A stretch of DNA of 64,000 nucleotides from Youngiibacter fragilis 232.1 (GCF_000495435.3 NZ_AXUN02000198.1:62001-126000); one strand, 5' to 3'. Shown: positions 33,720-44,012, numbered from the stretch's first letter. Notes: generated by a model not told the origin, from the letters alone. Program-made: numbers and translations.

Positions 33720-35015
33720 ATGGATGTCAAATTGGAGAAGCTCAGCTCGAGCAAGGTACTGCTTGAAGTCGCAGTAGAAAGCAAGAAGTTCGATGAAGCC
33801 CTGCAGAAGGCCTTCAAGAAGAATGCAGGAAATTTCAGGGTACAGGGATTCAGACCTGGAAAGGCACCATTCCATATGGTAAAGAGATTCTACGGAGTGG
33901 AGGTCCTGTTTGATGATGCGAGCAATGCGCTTCTGAACGAGACATATCCTCAGGCTGTGGCTCAGACAGAGATAAGCCCGGTGGGTTATCCGGAAATAGA
34001 CATAACACAGATTGAAGAGGGAAAGGACTTCCTCTACAAGGCGACTGTTGACGTATATCCTGAGTTCGAGGTGGCGGAGTACAAGGGACTGAGCGTAGCA
34101 AAGCCATCCTATCCTGCTGATGAAGCTGAGGTAGATAAGGAGATCGAAAGCCTCAGGGAAAAGAATGCAAGGCTTGTCTCAAAGGCTGAAGGCAGCGTTA
34201 TAGAGGACAAGGATACTGCAGTCATTGACTTCCTTGGAAAGGTAGACGGAGTTGAATTCGAGGGCGGCAAGGGCGAGAGCTTCGAGCTTGAGATCGGTTC
34301 AGGCACATTCATAGATAATTTCGAGGAGCAGCTAAAGGGCCTCAAGGCAGGAGAAGAGAAGGTCGTGACTGTAACATTCCCTGAGAGCTACGGAGTGGAG
34401 AGCCTTAACGGAAAGGCTGCTGATTTCGAGGTAAAGGTCCTTGACATCAAGGCAAAGGAATATCCTGAGGTTGATGACGAATTCGCTTCAGAGGTATCCG
34501 AGTTCGAGACACTTGCCGAGCTCAGGGAAAGCATAGCTTCAAAGCTCATGGAAGCTGGCAAGAAGAAGGAAGAGTCCGAATACAGGAACAACCTTCTCGC
34601 TGCTGTAGTTGAGAAGACCGAGATAGACATACCGCAGTCAATGGTGGAGACACAGGTTGACAGGCTTGTACAGGATTTCGAGCAGAGGCTTGCATACCAG
34701 GGCGTTGACAAGAAGATGTACATGGAGATGACAGGCTCGAACGACAACGGACTCAGGGACATGTTCAGGGAAAATGCACAGAAGATAGTCAAGAATGACC
34801 TTGTACTTTCGAAGATAATCGAGAAGGAAGGGCTTCTTGCCACTGATGAGGAAGTGACTGCCAAGGCTGAGGAGATAGCCGGACAGTATGGAGAAAGCAA
34901 GGAGAAGTTCATGGAGATCCTTCTTGGATCAAACAGACCTGACCTTGAGATGGAGATAAAGACAGACAAGGCATTTGCGCTCCTTGAAGCTCTTGCAGCA
35001 AAAGACGCGGAATAA
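33720..35015 (+). CDS. tig: Trigger factor
   Basis: 431 residues, the normal length. The ribosome-binding N-domain contains the FRPGKAP signature (GFRPGKAPFHMVKRFYG). A FKBP-type isomerase domain follows in the middle (DTAVIDFLGKVDGVEFEGG), then a helical C-terminal chaperone domain. It binds the exit tunnel and helps new proteins fold. AGGAGG precedes the ATG. clpP, clpX and lon follow, the usual Firmicutes order. Confidence 0.97.
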   Translation: MDVKLEKLSSSKVLLEVAVESKKFDEALQKAFKKNAGNFRVQGFRPGKAPFHMVKRFYGVEVLFDDASNALLNETYPQAVAQTEISPVGYPEIDITQIEEGKDFLYKATVDVYPEFEVAEYKGLSVAKPSYPADEAEVDKEIESLREKNARLVSKAEGSVIEDKDTAVIDFLGKVDGVEFEGGKGESFELEIGSGTFIDNFEEQLKGLKAGEEKVVTVTFPESYGVESLNGKAADFEVKVLDIKAKEYPEVDDEFASEVSEFETLAELRESIASKLMEAGKKKEESEYRNNLLAAVVEKTEIDIPQSMVETQVDRLVQDFEQRLAYQGVDKKMYMEMTGSNDNGLRDMFRENAQKIVKNDLVLSKIIEKEGLLATDEEVTAKAEEIAGQYGESKEKFMEILLGSNRPDLEMEIKTDKAFALLEALAAKDAE

Positions 35016-35024
35016 GCCAGACCG

Positions 35025-35056
35025 AATTGCCAGAAGAGTTTGCTCCTCTGGCAATT
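35025..35056 (+). terminator. Terminator after tig
   Basis: AATTGCCAGA pairs with TCTGGCAATT (10 bp) around 12 bases, then a short T-rich end. It separates tig from clpP. Confidence 0.6.
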
Positions 35057-35124
35057 TCTGCCTTCAGGAAAGCCTTGGACTTAGGAACTGCAGGCGTTAA
35101 TATATTGTTTATAATGCATTTTAG

Positions 35125-35151
35125 TTGCAGTTAAGATTTTTAGGGTATAAT
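35125..35151 (+). promoter_or_regulatory. Probable promoter of clpP
   Basis: A consensus TATAAT lies at 35146-35151, 36 bases before the clpP ATG. The best -35 candidate TTGCAG (35125-35130) is only 15 bases away. Another TATAAT occurs at 35110-35115. No CIRCE or CtsR-type operator is seen. Confidence 0.5.
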
Positions 35152-35186
35152 GTACAGAGAAATCTTTTTAAATCAGGAGGTCTACA

Positions 35187-35783
35187 ATGAGTCTAGTACC
35201 AATGGTCGTTGAGCAGACCAACAGAGGAGAGAGGTCATACGACATCTTCTCGAGGCTCCTCAAGGACAGGATAATAATGCTGTCGGGCGAGATATCCGAC
35301 GTTACCGCGAACCTTGTGGTCGCACAGCTGATTTTCCTCGAAAGTGAAGATCCTGACAAGGACATTTACCTATATATCAACAGCCCGGGTGGGTCAATCA
35401 CTGCAGGAATGGCAATCTACGATACTATGAACTACATAAAGCCTGATGTGGCTACGATCTGCATAGGAATGGCCGCATCAATGGGAGCATTCCTACTGGC
35501 ATCAGGTGCCAAGGGCAAGAGATTCGCCCTCCCTAACAGCGAGGTAATGATCCATCAGCCGCTTGGGGGATACCAGGGGCAGGCTACGGACATTGAGATA
35601 CACGCGAAGAGGATACTGCAGATAAAGGACACGATGAACAGGATATTATCCGAAAAGACAGGTCAGCCGTTGGAAAAGATCCAGAATGACGTCGAGAGGG
35701 ATAATTTCATGGGAGCTGAGCAGGCCAAGGAATATGGCCTGATAGACAGCATCATGGAGAAACACGAAAAGGTTGGGGAGTAG
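35187..35783 (+). CDS. clpP: ATP-dependent Clp protease proteolytic subunit
   Basis: 198 residues with the complete serine protease triad: S98 (GMAASMGAF), H123 (MIHQPLGG) and D172 (ERDNFM). The N-terminal [19 protein letters not shown] is typical. Fourteen copies form the chamber that degrades proteins delivered by ClpX or other unfoldases. AGGAGG precedes the ATG. clpX starts 29 bases after its stop. Confidence 0.98.
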   Translation: MSLVPMVVEQTNRGERSYDIFSRLLKDRIIMLSGEISDVTANLVVAQLIFLESEDPDKDIYLYINSPGGSITAGMAIYDTMNYIKPDVATICIGMAASMGAFLLASGAKGKRFALPNSEVMIHQPLGGYQGQATDIEIHAKRILQIKDTMNRILSEKTGQPLEKIQNDVERDNFMGAEQAKEYGLIDSIMEKHEKVGE

Positions 35784-35812
35784 GCGCTCCTTCAGCCGCA
35801 AGAGGTGATGAT

Positions 35813-37060
35813 ATGGCCAAATATGATGACAAGAACGCTTTGAAATGCTCATTCTGCGGAAAGAGCCAGGACCAGGTCAGAAGACTGATAGCAGGCCCCG
35901 GAGTCTATATCTGCGATGAGTGCATAGAGCTGTGCTCCGAGATAATCGCGGAGGAGCTTGAAGAAAAGAACCAGGTGGATATCTCGAGTCTTCCGAAACC
36001 GCAGGAGATTAAGAACCATCTTGACCAGTATGTGATAGGACAGGATGAAGCAAAGAAGTCCCTGGCTGTTGCAGTGTACAACCACTACAAGAGGATCAAC
36101 TTCCCGGTCAAGAACGGTGACATTGAGCTCCAGAAGTCCAACGTCCTGCTGCTTGGTCCGACCGGCTCAGGCAAGACGCTTCTTGCTCAGACTCTGGCCA
36201 AATTCCTTCAGGTCCCGTTCGCAATAGCGGATGCGACTACGTTGACCGAGGCGGGATATGTTGGGGAAGATGTCGAGAACATACTCCTTAAGCTCATCCA
36301 GAACGCCGACTATGACGTGGAGAAGGCTGAAAGGGGAATAGTCTATATCGATGAGATCGACAAGATAGCAAGGAAGTCTGAGAACCCTTCGATAACAAGG
36401 GATGTATCAGGTGAAGGTGTGCAGCAGGCGCTTCTCAAGATCCTTGAGGGAACTGTCGCATCGGTCCCGCCGCAGGGTGGAAGGAAGCATCCCCATCAGG
36501 AGCTCATACAGATCAACACGACAAACATTCTCTTCATCGTCGGAGGAGCCTTCGACGGCATAGAGAAGATCATAGAGAAGAGAACCCAGAAATCATCAAT
36601 TGGCTTCGGTGCCGAAATCGCATCGAAATCACAGAGGAACGTGGGTGAGACCCTGAAGGACATACTTCCTGGTGACCTCCTTAAATTCGGGCTCATACCT
36701 GAATTCGTAGGAAGGGTTCCGATAGTTGTAACCCTGAACAGCCTTGACAAGGACGCTCTGGTTGAGATACTCAGCGAACCGAAGAACGCTCTCGTCAAGC
36801 AGTACACAAAGCTGTTCGAGATGGATGGCGTTGAGCTCGAATTCACCAGGGAGGCTCTGCTAAAGATTGCCGAGGAGGCGATCAAGAGAAATACGGGTGC
36901 AAGAGGATTAAGGTCCATAATCGAGGACATAATGAAAGAGATCATGTTCAGCGTCCCTTCGGATGAGACGATTGAAAAGGTGCTGGTGACTGACGAGACA
37001 GTCTCGAGCAAGCAACCTATAATCACCTACAAGAAGGCGGAGAACATAGAATCAGCATAA
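35813..37060 (+). CDS. clpX: ATP-dependent Clp protease ATP-binding subunit ClpX
   Basis: 415 residues. The N-terminal zinc-binding domain has C12, C15, C34 and C37. Walker A is GPTGSGKT, Walker B is IVYIDEIDK, and the C-terminal sensor region includes [11 protein letters not shown]. It unfolds tagged substrates and feeds them to ClpP. The AGGTG before the ATG is moderate. A hairpin separates it from lon. Confidence 0.98.
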   Translation: MAKYDDKNALKCSFCGKSQDQVRRLIAGPGVYICDECIELCSEIIAEELEEKNQVDISSLPKPQEIKNHLDQYVIGQDEAKKSLAVAVYNHYKRINFPVKNGDIELQKSNVLLLGPTGSGKTLLAQTLAKFLQVPFAIADATTLTEAGYVGEDVENILLKLIQNADYDVEKAERGIVYIDEIDKIARKSENPSITRDVSGEGVQQALLKILEGTVASVPPQGGRKHPHQELIQINTTNILFIVGGAFDGIEKIIEKRTQKSSIGFGAEIASKSQRNVGETLKDILPGDLLKFGLIPEFVGRVPIVVTLNSLDKDALVEILSEPKNALVKQYTKLFEMDGVELEFTREALLKIAEEAIKRNTGARGLRSIIEDIMKEIMFSVPSDETIEKVLVTDETVSSKQPIITYKKAENIESA

Positions 37061-37068
37061 TACAATTG

Positions 37069-37098
37069 AAATGGACAGGCCGCAAGGTTTGTCCATTT
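37069..37098 (+). terminator. Hairpin between clpX and lon
   Basis: AAATGGACA pairs with TGTCCATTT (9 bp) around 12 bases. Only a weak T-run follows, and the lon start is 20 bases away, so it probably reduces rather than blocks read-through. Confidence 0.5.
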
Positions 37099-37117
37099 TG
37101 AGAGAGAGAGGAAATCA

Positions 37118-39445
37118 ATGAAAAGGAAGAGGAGGACCCTCCCCCTTATACCCCTTAGAGGAATAACCATATTCCCATATATGGTCCTGCATTTCGATGT
37201 GGGCAGGGAAAAATCAATAGCATCCCTTGACGAGGCGATGCTGAAGAATCAGGAGATATTTCTTGTTCCCCAGAGGGATGGCAAGGTTGAAGAACCTGCC
37301 CTGGAGGATATGTACCAGATAGGAACGCTCTGTGTCATCAGACAGCTCCTGAAGCTCCCGGGAAATACCGTCAGGGTCCTTGTGGAAGGTATCTCGAGGG
37401 CGAGGATCGTAAACCTCAAGCAGACTGAGCCGAGCTATGTAGCTACGGTTGAGGTGCTGGAGGATGTTGTAGCGGATTCTGGCATACAGGACATACAGGA
37501 GGAAGCCCTTATAAGGAGCGTCAAGGAGACCCTTGACACATACGTGAGGCACACCGGAATGATGCCGCAGGAGGCTCTTACAACACTTGAGGATATCGAG
37601 GAAGCGGGGCGGTTCGCGGATACCGTTAGCTCATACCTTATCCTGAAGCCGGAGGACAAGCAGTCCCTGCTTGAAGCCCTGGACATTACGGACAGGCTCG
37701 AAAAGCTTCTTGAGATCATCAACAAGGAGCTTGAGATAGCAAAGATAGAGAAGAAGATAGGCTCAAAGATAAAGACCAACATCGACAAGGTGCAGAAGGA
37801 ATACTATCTCCGTGAACAGCTCAAGGCAATACAGGAAGAGCTCGGGGATTATGATGAGGACACCAAGGAGATAAACAGCTACAAGGAAAAGATAGAAGCG
37901 AAGAACCTTCCGAAGGAAGCAAGGGAGAAGGCGCTCTATGAAGTGGAGAGGCTGAGGAATTCCGGAAGCTACTCAGCTGAAGGCGGTGTCATAAGGACGT
38001 ACCTTGACTGGATACTTGACCTGCCCTGGGGAGTTGAGACTGAGGATTCAACCGATATCATCAAGGCAAGGGAGATACTCGAAGCAGACCATTACGGACT
38101 TAAGGACGTCAAGGACAGGATAGTGGAATATCTTGCAGTTAAGACCATGTCAAAGTCACTCAAGGGACCGATAATCTGCCTTGTAGGTCCTCCGGGAACA
38201 GGAAAGACCTCCATCGCCAAATCGGTAGCCAGGGCTCTTGGCAGGAACTATGTCAGGATGTCACTTGGCGGAGTCAGGGATGAGGCCGAAATACGAGGCC
38301 ACAGAAGGACCTATGTAGGTTCCATACCGGGCAGGATAGTCTATGGGATGAGGCAGGCGAAGAGCATGAACCCTCTCTTCCTTTTGGATGAGATAGACAA
38401 GATGTCGAACGACTTCAGGGGAGACCCGGCTGATGCGCTGCTTGAGGTGCTTGATGCTGAGCAGAACTTCAGCTTCAGGGACCACTACCTTGAACTTGAG
38501 ATGGACCTTTCGAAGGTAATGTTCATAACTACCGCAAACACTCTTGAAACCGTTCCGAGACCGCTCCTTGACAGGATGGAGGTCATAGAGGTTTCAGGCT
38601 ATACATATGAGGAAAAGCTCAATATCGCCAAGAGACACCTGCTGCCAAAGGTCCTGAAGGAACATTCCATGGAACCGGGAAGCTTCAGGATGTCTGACAA
38701 GGCAATAAAGTTCCTGATAGACGGATATACGATAGAATCAGGTGTCAGGAACCTGGAGAGGTCGCTTTCAAGCCTTGCCAGGAAATCCATATCCTATCTG
38801 CTTGAGAACAAGAAGAAGAGCATAACGCTTACTCCTCAGATGATCGAGAAGTTCCTGGGTCACCCCAGGTTCAGGTACGAGACGGCTGAGAAGGAAGACA
38901 GGCTTGGCGTCGTCACAGGCCTTGCATGGACACCGGCGGGCGGAGACATTCTGCCGATAGAGGTTATGGTCATGGAAGGAACGGGAAAACTTGAGCTTAC
39001 CGGTCAGCTGGGTGATGTCATGAAGGAGTCGGCTAAGGCCGCATACTCATACATAAGGAGCCATTCAGGAGAGTTCGGCATAAACGGTGATTTCTACAAG
39101 ACCAAGGACATACATGTGCATGTGCCTGAAGGTGCAGTGCCGAAGGATGGACCGTCTGCAGGAGTTACAATGGCGACAGCCATGGTATCAGCCCTGTCCG
39201 GCAGGAAATCCAGGCATAATGTGGCCATGACCGGAGAGATAACACTCACCGGAAGAGTCCTTCCTATCGGAGGGCTTAAGGAAAAGTCACTTGCAGCAAG
39301 CAGGGCCGGTATTGATACGGTGATCATACCTGAGAAGAATGTGCCGGACCTTGAAAAGGTGCCGGAAAGCGTAAGAGGAAAGCTGACTTTCATTCCTGTG
39401 AAGGAGATCAGCGAAGTCATAGGCAAGTCTCTTGTGGAGGAGTAG
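37118..39445 (+). CDS. lon: ATP-dependent protease La
   Basis: 775 residues. The N-terminal LonN domain starts with [19 protein letters not shown]; Walker A is GPPGTGKT at 357-364. The protease domain has the Ser-Lys dyad S680 (KDGPSAGVT) and K723 (LKEKSLAA), with the usual 43-residue spacing. It degrades damaged and regulatory proteins in the cytoplasm. It is encoded immediately before engB, whose ribosome site lies in the last lon codons. Confidence 0.98.
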   Translation: MKRKRRTLPLIPLRGITIFPYMVLHFDVGREKSIASLDEAMLKNQEIFLVPQRDGKVEEPALEDMYQIGTLCVIRQLLKLPGNTVRVLVEGISRARIVNLKQTEPSYVATVEVLEDVVADSGIQDIQEEALIRSVKETLDTYVRHTGMMPQEALTTLEDIEEAGRFADTVSSYLILKPEDKQSLLEALDITDRLEKLLEIINKELEIAKIEKKIGSKIKTNIDKVQKEYYLREQLKAIQEELGDYDEDTKEINSYKEKIEAKNLPKEAREKALYEVERLRNSGSYSAEGGVIRTYLDWILDLPWGVETEDSTDIIKAREILEADHYGLKDVKDRIVEYLAVKTMSKSLKGPIICLVGPPGTGKTSIAKSVARALGRNYVRMSLGGVRDEAEIRGHRRTYVGSIPGRIVYGMRQAKSMNPLFLLDEIDKMSNDFRGDPADALLEVLDAEQNFSFRDHYLELEMDLSKVMFITTANTLETVPRPLLDRMEVIEVSGYTYEEKLNIAKRHLLPKVLKEHSMEPGSFRMSDKAIKFLIDGYTIESGVRNLERSLSSLARKSISYLLENKKKSITLTPQMIEKFLGHPRFRYETAEKEDRLGVVTGLAWTPAGGDILPIEVMVMEGTGKLELTGQLGDVMKESAKAAYSYIRSHSGEFGINGDFYKTKDIHVHVPEGAVPKDGPSAGVTMATAMVSALSGRKSRHNVAMTGEITLTGRVLPIGGLKEKSLAASRAGIDTVIIPEKNVPDLEKVPESVRGKLTFIPVKEISEVIGKSLVEE

Positions 39446-39446
39446 A

Positions 39447-40043
39447 ATGATAACCATCAAGAATTCCGAGTTCATGACATCTGCAGTGAAGAAGGACCAG
39501 TACCCTGAGGGAGGATATCCTGAGGTTGCCTTCGTAGGAAGGTCCAATGTAGGCAAGTCCACCATCATAAACTCACTTACGAACAGAAAGAAGCTGGCAA
39601 AGGTGTCGAACACTCCCGGAAGGACAAGGCTGGTGAATTTCTTCCTGATTGACAACACATGCTCACTGGTTGACCTGCCTGGCTACGGTTACGCAAAGAT
39701 ATCAAAGTCGGAGAAGCTGGCCTGGGGGAAGATAATCGAGGAATACCTGATGAACAGGCCTGACCTGAAGAAGGTGGTCCTCCTCGTGGATGCCAGGCAC
39801 AAGCCCACTGAGGACGATGTCCTCATGATCAAATACCTCAGGCATTATTCAATAGAGGTTATTGTGGTTGCCACGAAGCTTGATAAGCTGAAGAGGAACG
39901 ACATAAGGAAGAGCGAGAACATAATAAGAGAGACACTTGGTCTCTCCGAAGAAAAGGTCCTGTTCTATTCTGCCCTTACAAAGGAAAACCTGCAGAAGGT
40001 AATAGATGAGATATTTTCGGGGATACTACCGGAAACTGTATAA
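39447..40043 (+). CDS. engB: Ribosome biogenesis GTPase YsxC/EngB
   Basis: 198 residues. G1 GRSNVGKS spans residues 31-38, followed by G2 TPGRTR, G3 DLPGYG, G4 TKLDK and G5 YSALT. The protein acts in assembly of the large ribosomal subunit. The ATG at 39447 has GGAGGAG ahead and sits one base after the lon stop, so the two are coupled. The order lon-engB is the same as in Bacillus. Confidence 0.96.
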   Translation: MITIKNSEFMTSAVKKDQYPEGGYPEVAFVGRSNVGKSTIINSLTNRKKLAKVSNTPGRTRLVNFFLIDNTCSLVDLPGYGYAKISKSEKLAWGKIIEEYLMNRPDLKKVVLLVDARHKPTEDDVLMIKYLRHYSIEVIVVATKLDKLKRNDIRKSENIIRETLGLSEEKVLFYSALTKENLQKVIDEIFSGILPETV

Positions 40044-40100
40044 GAGTAAAGATGGAACGGCATAATGTAATTGAAACTAAATATCCGTTCCATTGACCTG

Positions 40101-40126
40101 AGGGAGCCTGACGGCTTCCTTTTTTT
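40101..40126 (+). terminator. Terminator of the clpP-engB block
   Basis: AGGGAGCC pairs with GGCTTCCT (8 bp, one G-U) around TGAC, followed by six T. It lies next to the 3' end of the convergent membrane protein gene. Confidence 0.85.
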
Positions 40127-40550
40127 ATCCGGCAAGCTGATCTGTTCTTTCCTTGCTCTTGCTTAGAAAGTAGAGTATCGGAACCGATGTGAACATGAAC
40201 TGGATGGTGAATGCTGTAACCAGCCAGGTCTGAAGCACTGAAGGCCATGGCCAGAACATCTGGATGACTATCCGTGAAAGCCATACCGTAACGATGAAGC
40301 AGTAGAATGCCTTCAGCTCTGCCGGACCTTCAAAGATACGCTGCCTCAGAACCATCATAAGAAGGCTGATTCCTGTCAGAAGGAAGGAAAAGCAGAAGTT
40401 CACGTAGTTGACTGACTGGATGATCTCTGCCGGGGCATCAGGGATGTAGGAATACCATCCAAAGGCATATGGTGCGAAAAAATGCAGCAAACCGACCAGC
40501 AGGCTGATGGTGCAGGCAATGACAAATGATACTTCAGCGATTTTCCTCAT
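40125..40550 (-). CDS. Four-helix membrane protein, unknown function
   Basis: 141 residues with four hydrophobic segments (about 5-25, 45-66, 80-100 and 108-128) and a short charged tail, SKSKERTDQL. I recognise no family, though the size and layout resemble small DoxX-like or DUF membrane proteins. A TATAAT box lies on the minus strand at 40578-40583, about 28 bases before the start codon, with a weak -35. It stands alone, converging with engB. Confidence 0.7.
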   Translation of the reverse strand: MRKIAEVSFVIACTISLLVGLLHFFAPYAFGWYSYIPDAPAEIIQSVNYVNFCFSFLLTGISLLMMVLRQRIFEGPAELKAFYCFIVTVWLSRIVIQMFWPWPSVLQTWLVTAFTIQFMFTSVPILYFLSKSKERTDQLAG

Positions 40551-40759
40551 TTAAAACCCTCCAAACATATTATGGCAATTATATATCATGTTTTTGAAAT
40601 GGATATCTTTAAAACTGATTACATACTAAATGCTAACCCTAAAATATACAAAATGCAACTACTTATATCATGCTTCAAATTATTTGATGAATTCACCTCC
40701 GCGCTGAGAATCCCGGATGTTCAGCAGCAAACTTTTCACTGATTTACCCTTGTCTGATA

Positions 40760-40765
40760 TATAAT
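40760..40765 (+). promoter_or_regulatory. -10 box of the guanine deaminase gene
   Basis: TATAAT at 40760-40765 lies 21 bases before the ATG, so the leader would be only about 15 bases and holds just the ribosome site GAGGAGGTGG. The -35 is weak. This excludes a purine riboswitch in this leader. The remaining part of 40551-40759 shows no gene or riboswitch. Confidence 0.5.
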
Positions 40766-40786
40766 TGAGGGAGAGGAGGTGGTCTT

Positions 40787-42076
40787 ATGGGATTCAAGGC
40801 TGTAAGGGGAGATGTTATCCATGCGGTCTCAAAGGACGAGCTCAGGATCCACCCGGATTCATATATAGTCTCAGATGGGGGGAGCATCATCGGCATATTC
40901 AGGGAGATACCTGAATCCTTTGGCGGGATCGAGATGATCGACCATGAGGGCTGTCTTGTTATGCCCGGCTTCACGGACCTCCACACACACGGCCCTCAGT
41001 ATGCTAACCTTGGTCTGGGCCTGGACATGGAGCTGCTCAGCTGGCTTGAGGCAAGGACCTTTCCTGAGGAGATGCGCTTTGCCGACATGGATTATGCGGA
41101 CAGGATATACAGGCTGTTCGTCCGGGACATGGTGAGGGAGGGCACACTTAATGCTGTGGTGTTCGGAACAGTATTCACTGAGAGCACAATACACCTTATG
41201 GAGATACTTGAGTCATCAGGAATACGGGCATACGCGGGTAAGGTGAACATGGACCGGAATACGGTGAAGGGTATGACGGAGGATACGGACAGATCCCTGG
41301 CAGCGACCGAGGAGCTTATAAGAAGATTTGAAGGCAGTGACCGTGTCAGACCGATACTGACCCCGAGGTTCATCCCGACATGTTCAGATCATCTGCTGGA
41401 AGGGCTTGGAAGGCTTGCCAAAAGGTACGGGACACCTGTTCAGTCACACCTGAATGAGACACTTTCTGAGATTGAATGGGTGAAGGAGCTTTATCCTGAT
41501 TCAGGAAGCTACGCGGGAATATACGGGAGTTTCGGCCTTTTCGGGCAGACTCCTACCATCATGGCGCATTGCATACATAACAGTGAAGGGGAGCTTAGGA
41601 TGATGAAGTCAGAGAACTTCTTCGCTGCACATTGTCCTGATTCCAATTCAAACCTCGCCAGCGGCATAATGCCGCTAAGGAAATTCCTGGACCTTGGGAT
41701 AAAGGTAGGTATAGGAAGCGACATATCAGGAGGCGATACTTTAAGCATAAGGCAGTGCATGGTATCAGCCATCAAATGCTCCAAGCTTAAGCATGCGGAG
41801 GCGGACAGAAAGCTTTTGCCCGTAACGCTGACCGAAGTGTTTTACCTCGCTACAAAGGGAGGGGGAGAATTCTTCGGAAAGACCGGGAGCTTTGAGGAGG
41901 GATTTGAGCTTGACTGCATAGTCGTTGACGACCGTGAGCTTCATCCTGCGGGACTGCCGGGGGTTGAAGAGAGGCTTGAGAAGTACATATACTGCGGCAC
42001 CTGGAAAAATATCATCGCAAGGTATGTAAGGGGAAATCCTGTGGACCCTGAGAAGGCAATGGAGACCAGGGCTTAG
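40787..42076 (+). CDS. guaD: Guanine deaminase
   Basis: 429 residues of the amidohydrolase superfamily. The signature LHTHGPQYANLGLGLDMELLSW is typical of guanine deaminase, with the HTH metal ligands in it. Further ligands are His in VQSHLNE, His in AHCIHN, and Asp in GIGSDISGG. It converts guanine to xanthine and ammonia, which would feed the purine degradation cluster at the start of the window, 30 kb away. GAGGAGGTGG precedes the ATG. It is a single-gene unit with its own terminator. Confidence 0.92.
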   Translation: MGFKAVRGDVIHAVSKDELRIHPDSYIVSDGGSIIGIFREIPESFGGIEMIDHEGCLVMPGFTDLHTHGPQYANLGLGLDMELLSWLEARTFPEEMRFADMDYADRIYRLFVRDMVREGTLNAVVFGTVFTESTIHLMEILESSGIRAYAGKVNMDRNTVKGMTEDTDRSLAATEELIRRFEGSDRVRPILTPRFIPTCSDHLLEGLGRLAKRYGTPVQSHLNETLSEIEWVKELYPDSGSYAGIYGSFGLFGQTPTIMAHCIHNSEGELRMMKSENFFAAHCPDSNSNLASGIMPLRKFLDLGIKVGIGSDISGGDTLSIRQCMVSAIKCSKLKHAEADRKLLPVTLTEVFYLATKGGGEFFGKTGSFEEGFELDCIVVDDRELHPAGLPGVEERLEKYIYCGTWKNIIARYVRGNPVDPEKAMETRA

Positions 42077-42117
42077 TGCAGGGTAAACTTTCTTAGCTAT
42101 CTATAAGATATGAAAAG

Positions 42118-42142
42118 AGGCGCAGCCATATTGGCTGCGCCT
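42118..42142. terminator. Bidirectional terminator between guaD and perR
   Basis: AGGCGCAGCCA pairs perfectly with TGGCTGCGCCT (11 bp) around TAT. A-rich sequence flanks it on the left and T-rich on the right, as suits two convergent genes. Confidence 0.85.
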
Positions 42143-42159
42143 TAAATATCGTCTTTTGT

Positions 42160-42585
42160 TCAGATCCTCGATTTGCCCTTTGCGCACTCCCTGCAGACCC
42201 CGAAAAAATACACTTTCGTTCCTGTGTGGGTATAGTCGGAATACCTTGAAAGTTCCTTGCAGAGGGGGGAAAGCGAGAGTCCCATAATGTCTTCGACCTT
42301 GCCACATTCAGTGCACTGTATATGCGGATGGTCACAGACATTCGCGTCATACCTGGAGTTGCCTTCGCCCAGGTCCAGCTCAGTAACAAGCTCAACCTCA
42401 ACCAGTGTATTCAATGACTTGTACACTGTCGCGAGGCTCATTAGTGGAAAGTTCTCCTGTAGCGACTTGTAGATTGCTTCAGCTGTAGGATGCGATGTAG
42501 TGTGCTTCAGGTGGTCATATACCGCGATCCTCTGGGGTGTGAGCTTCAATTTCTTCTCCCTGAATATTTCCGTGATACTCTTCAT
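42160..42585 (-). CDS. perR: PerR-type Fur family peroxide sensor
   Basis: 141 residues. The winged helix shows LTPQRIAVYDHL and SLATVYKSLNTLVE. The regulatory metal site is visible in DANVCDHPHIQC, where the Asp and the two His match PerR's iron ligands, and the structural zinc site is formed by CTEC and CREC. PerR represses oxidative-stress genes until iron-catalysed oxidation inactivates it. GAGGG precedes the ATG. An inverted repeat overlaps its promoter, fitting autoregulation. Confidence 0.88.
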   Translation of the reverse strand: MKSITEIFREKKLKLTPQRIAVYDHLKHTTSHPTAEAIYKSLQENFPLMSLATVYKSLNTLVEVELVTELDLGEGNSRYDANVCDHPHIQCTECGKVEDIMGLSLSPLCKELSRYSDYTHTGTKVYFFGVCRECAKGKSRI

Positions 42586-43012
42586 GTCATCCCTCGTCGT
42601 GCAGATTTGAACTAGATGTCCTTTTTCATAGTATCATATAAAAATTGTGTAATCAACGAAGTAAAGATTACAGGATGAGCATATTTTATATCGGAATAAA
42701 ATGCATGGAACTGGCATAAAACATGGGGGAAGCTTATGCGGCAATTGCTGAAAATGTATAAAATATGAGTATATAATGCAGGTTGATACTAGGGTGAGTA
42801 CGACATTTAAAGTATGAAAACGTTGTTAATCATGAATATGTCAACATAAATCGATGATTGTTGTTGGATTTACAATTAGAAAAAATACATAATAATGCAG
42901 TTGACTTTATAATTATACACGCTATAATAAGAGTATCAGCTGAAAGAAAGCTGCAAGCGAAAGAGGACGAAGGCAGAAGCCTTAAGGTAAAAAGTCCAGG
43001 GAGGAAAAGGAA
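42586..43012. promoter_or_regulatory. 427-bp control region between perR and argF
   Basis: No gene is seen. On the minus strand TTGATT (42651-42656) and TACTAT (42628-42633), 17 bases apart, form the perR promoter. TGTAATC (42648-42654) and GATTACA (42666-42672) form an inverted repeat over its -35. On the plus strand the argF promoter lies at 42901-42928. Between them the DNA is A/T-rich, with ATGCA-containing stretches near 42760-42783 and 42884-42900 that loosely resemble ArgR half-sites. Confidence 0.55.
42901..42928 (+). promoter_or_regulatory. Promoter of argF
   Basis: TTGACT (42901-42906) and consensus TATAAT (42923-42928) are 16 bases apart. The leader of about 78 bases contains small hairpins (AGCTGAAAGAAAGCT; AAGGCAGAAGCCTT) and the ribosome site GGGAGG. 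Confidence 0.75.
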
Positions 43013-43969
43013 ATGATGGGATTACTTAACAAAGAGATAATAAAGAACATGAAGGGCAGGGACATGATAACTCTCCTTGACTATAGTGTTGAAGAGATAG
43101 AGGCCCTCCTGGATTATGCGATAGAGATCAAGGCTCTTACAAAAGCCGGAGATTGCCCGCAGGTACTTAAGGGAAAGTCACTCGGAATGATGTTCGAGAA
43201 GAAGTCCACAAGGACAAGGGTTTCGTTCGAGGTTGGAATGCTCCAGCTGGGCGGACACGTAGTTCATCTCAATCCTAACGAGATGCAGCTATCAAGGGGA
43301 GAAGGGGTCAAGGACACGGCAGCGACACTTTCAGAGTACCTTGACGGAATAATGATAAGGGCCAACTCGAATGCGGATGTGATGGAGCTTGCAAAGCATG
43401 CTTCGATTCCGATAATAAACGGACTCACAGACATATACCATCCATGCCAGGCTCTGGCTGACATACTTACAGTCATAGAAGTGAAGGGCTCTGTAAAGGG
43501 ACTCAAGCTCTGCTACGTCGGAGACGGAAACAACGTATCCCACAGCCTTGCGGCAGCAGGAGTTGCAATGGGAATGGAAGTATACATGGCCTGCCCAATA
43601 GGATACCTTCCTGATGAGAAGATCATCGCGAAAATCAAGGAAATGGGCAAGGAAAGCGGTGGAAAGGTGTTCATAACACAGGACCCGAAGGAAGCTGCGG
43701 TTAATGCTGATGTCATATACACTGACGTATGGACAAGCATGGGTTTCGAGGAAGAGGCTGAGGCAAGGATTGGAGCATTCGCTGACTATCAGGTAAACAA
43801 GGAGCTTGTCTCCTACGCGAAGGATGACTACATGTTCATGCACTGCCTGCCTGCACACAGGGAGGAGGAGGTCACTGCCGAGATAATCGACGGACCTAAC
43901 TCATATGTGTACCATGAGGCAGGAAACAGGCTGCACGCCCAGAAGGCGGTACTTGCAGCACTGCTATAG
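43013..43969 (+). CDS. argF: Ornithine carbamoyltransferase
   Basis: 318 residues. Carbamoyl phosphate is held by KKSTRTRVSF, and the ornithine side by HPCQALAD and the C-terminal HCLPAHREEEV, the exact OTC pattern. It interconverts ornithine plus carbamoyl phosphate with citrulline and phosphate. No other arginine gene is adjacent, so a biosynthetic or a catabolic (arcB) role cannot be separated; the carbamate kinase in the window belongs to the purine operon. Two ATG codons occur in a row at 43013. Confidence 0.95.
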   Translation: MMGLLNKEIIKNMKGRDMITLLDYSVEEIEALLDYAIEIKALTKAGDCPQVLKGKSLGMMFEKKSTRTRVSFEVGMLQLGGHVVHLNPNEMQLSRGEGVKDTAATLSEYLDGIMIRANSNADVMELAKHASIPIINGLTDIYHPCQALADILTVIEVKGSVKGLKLCYVGDGNNVSHSLAAAGVAMGMEVYMACPIGYLPDEKIIAKIKEMGKESGGKVFITQDPKEAAVNADVIYTDVWTSMGFEEEAEARIGAFADYQVNKELVSYAKDDYMFMHCLPAHREEEVTAEIIDGPNSYVYHEAGNRLHAQKAVLAALL

Positions 43970-44012
43970 AAGCTGGTTTTGGGCTGGTGCCCTTGCCATA
44001 TATTCGGAAAGC

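Noticed and set aside
35016-35186. CIRCE or CtsR operator before clpP
   Set aside because: Neither the CIRCE inverted repeat nor the CtsR tandem heptad is present.
40551-40786. Purine riboswitch before guanine deaminase
   Set aside because: The -10 box leaves a leader of about 15 bases, and no purine aptamer core was found. The permease leader (4571-4706) was also inspected without success.
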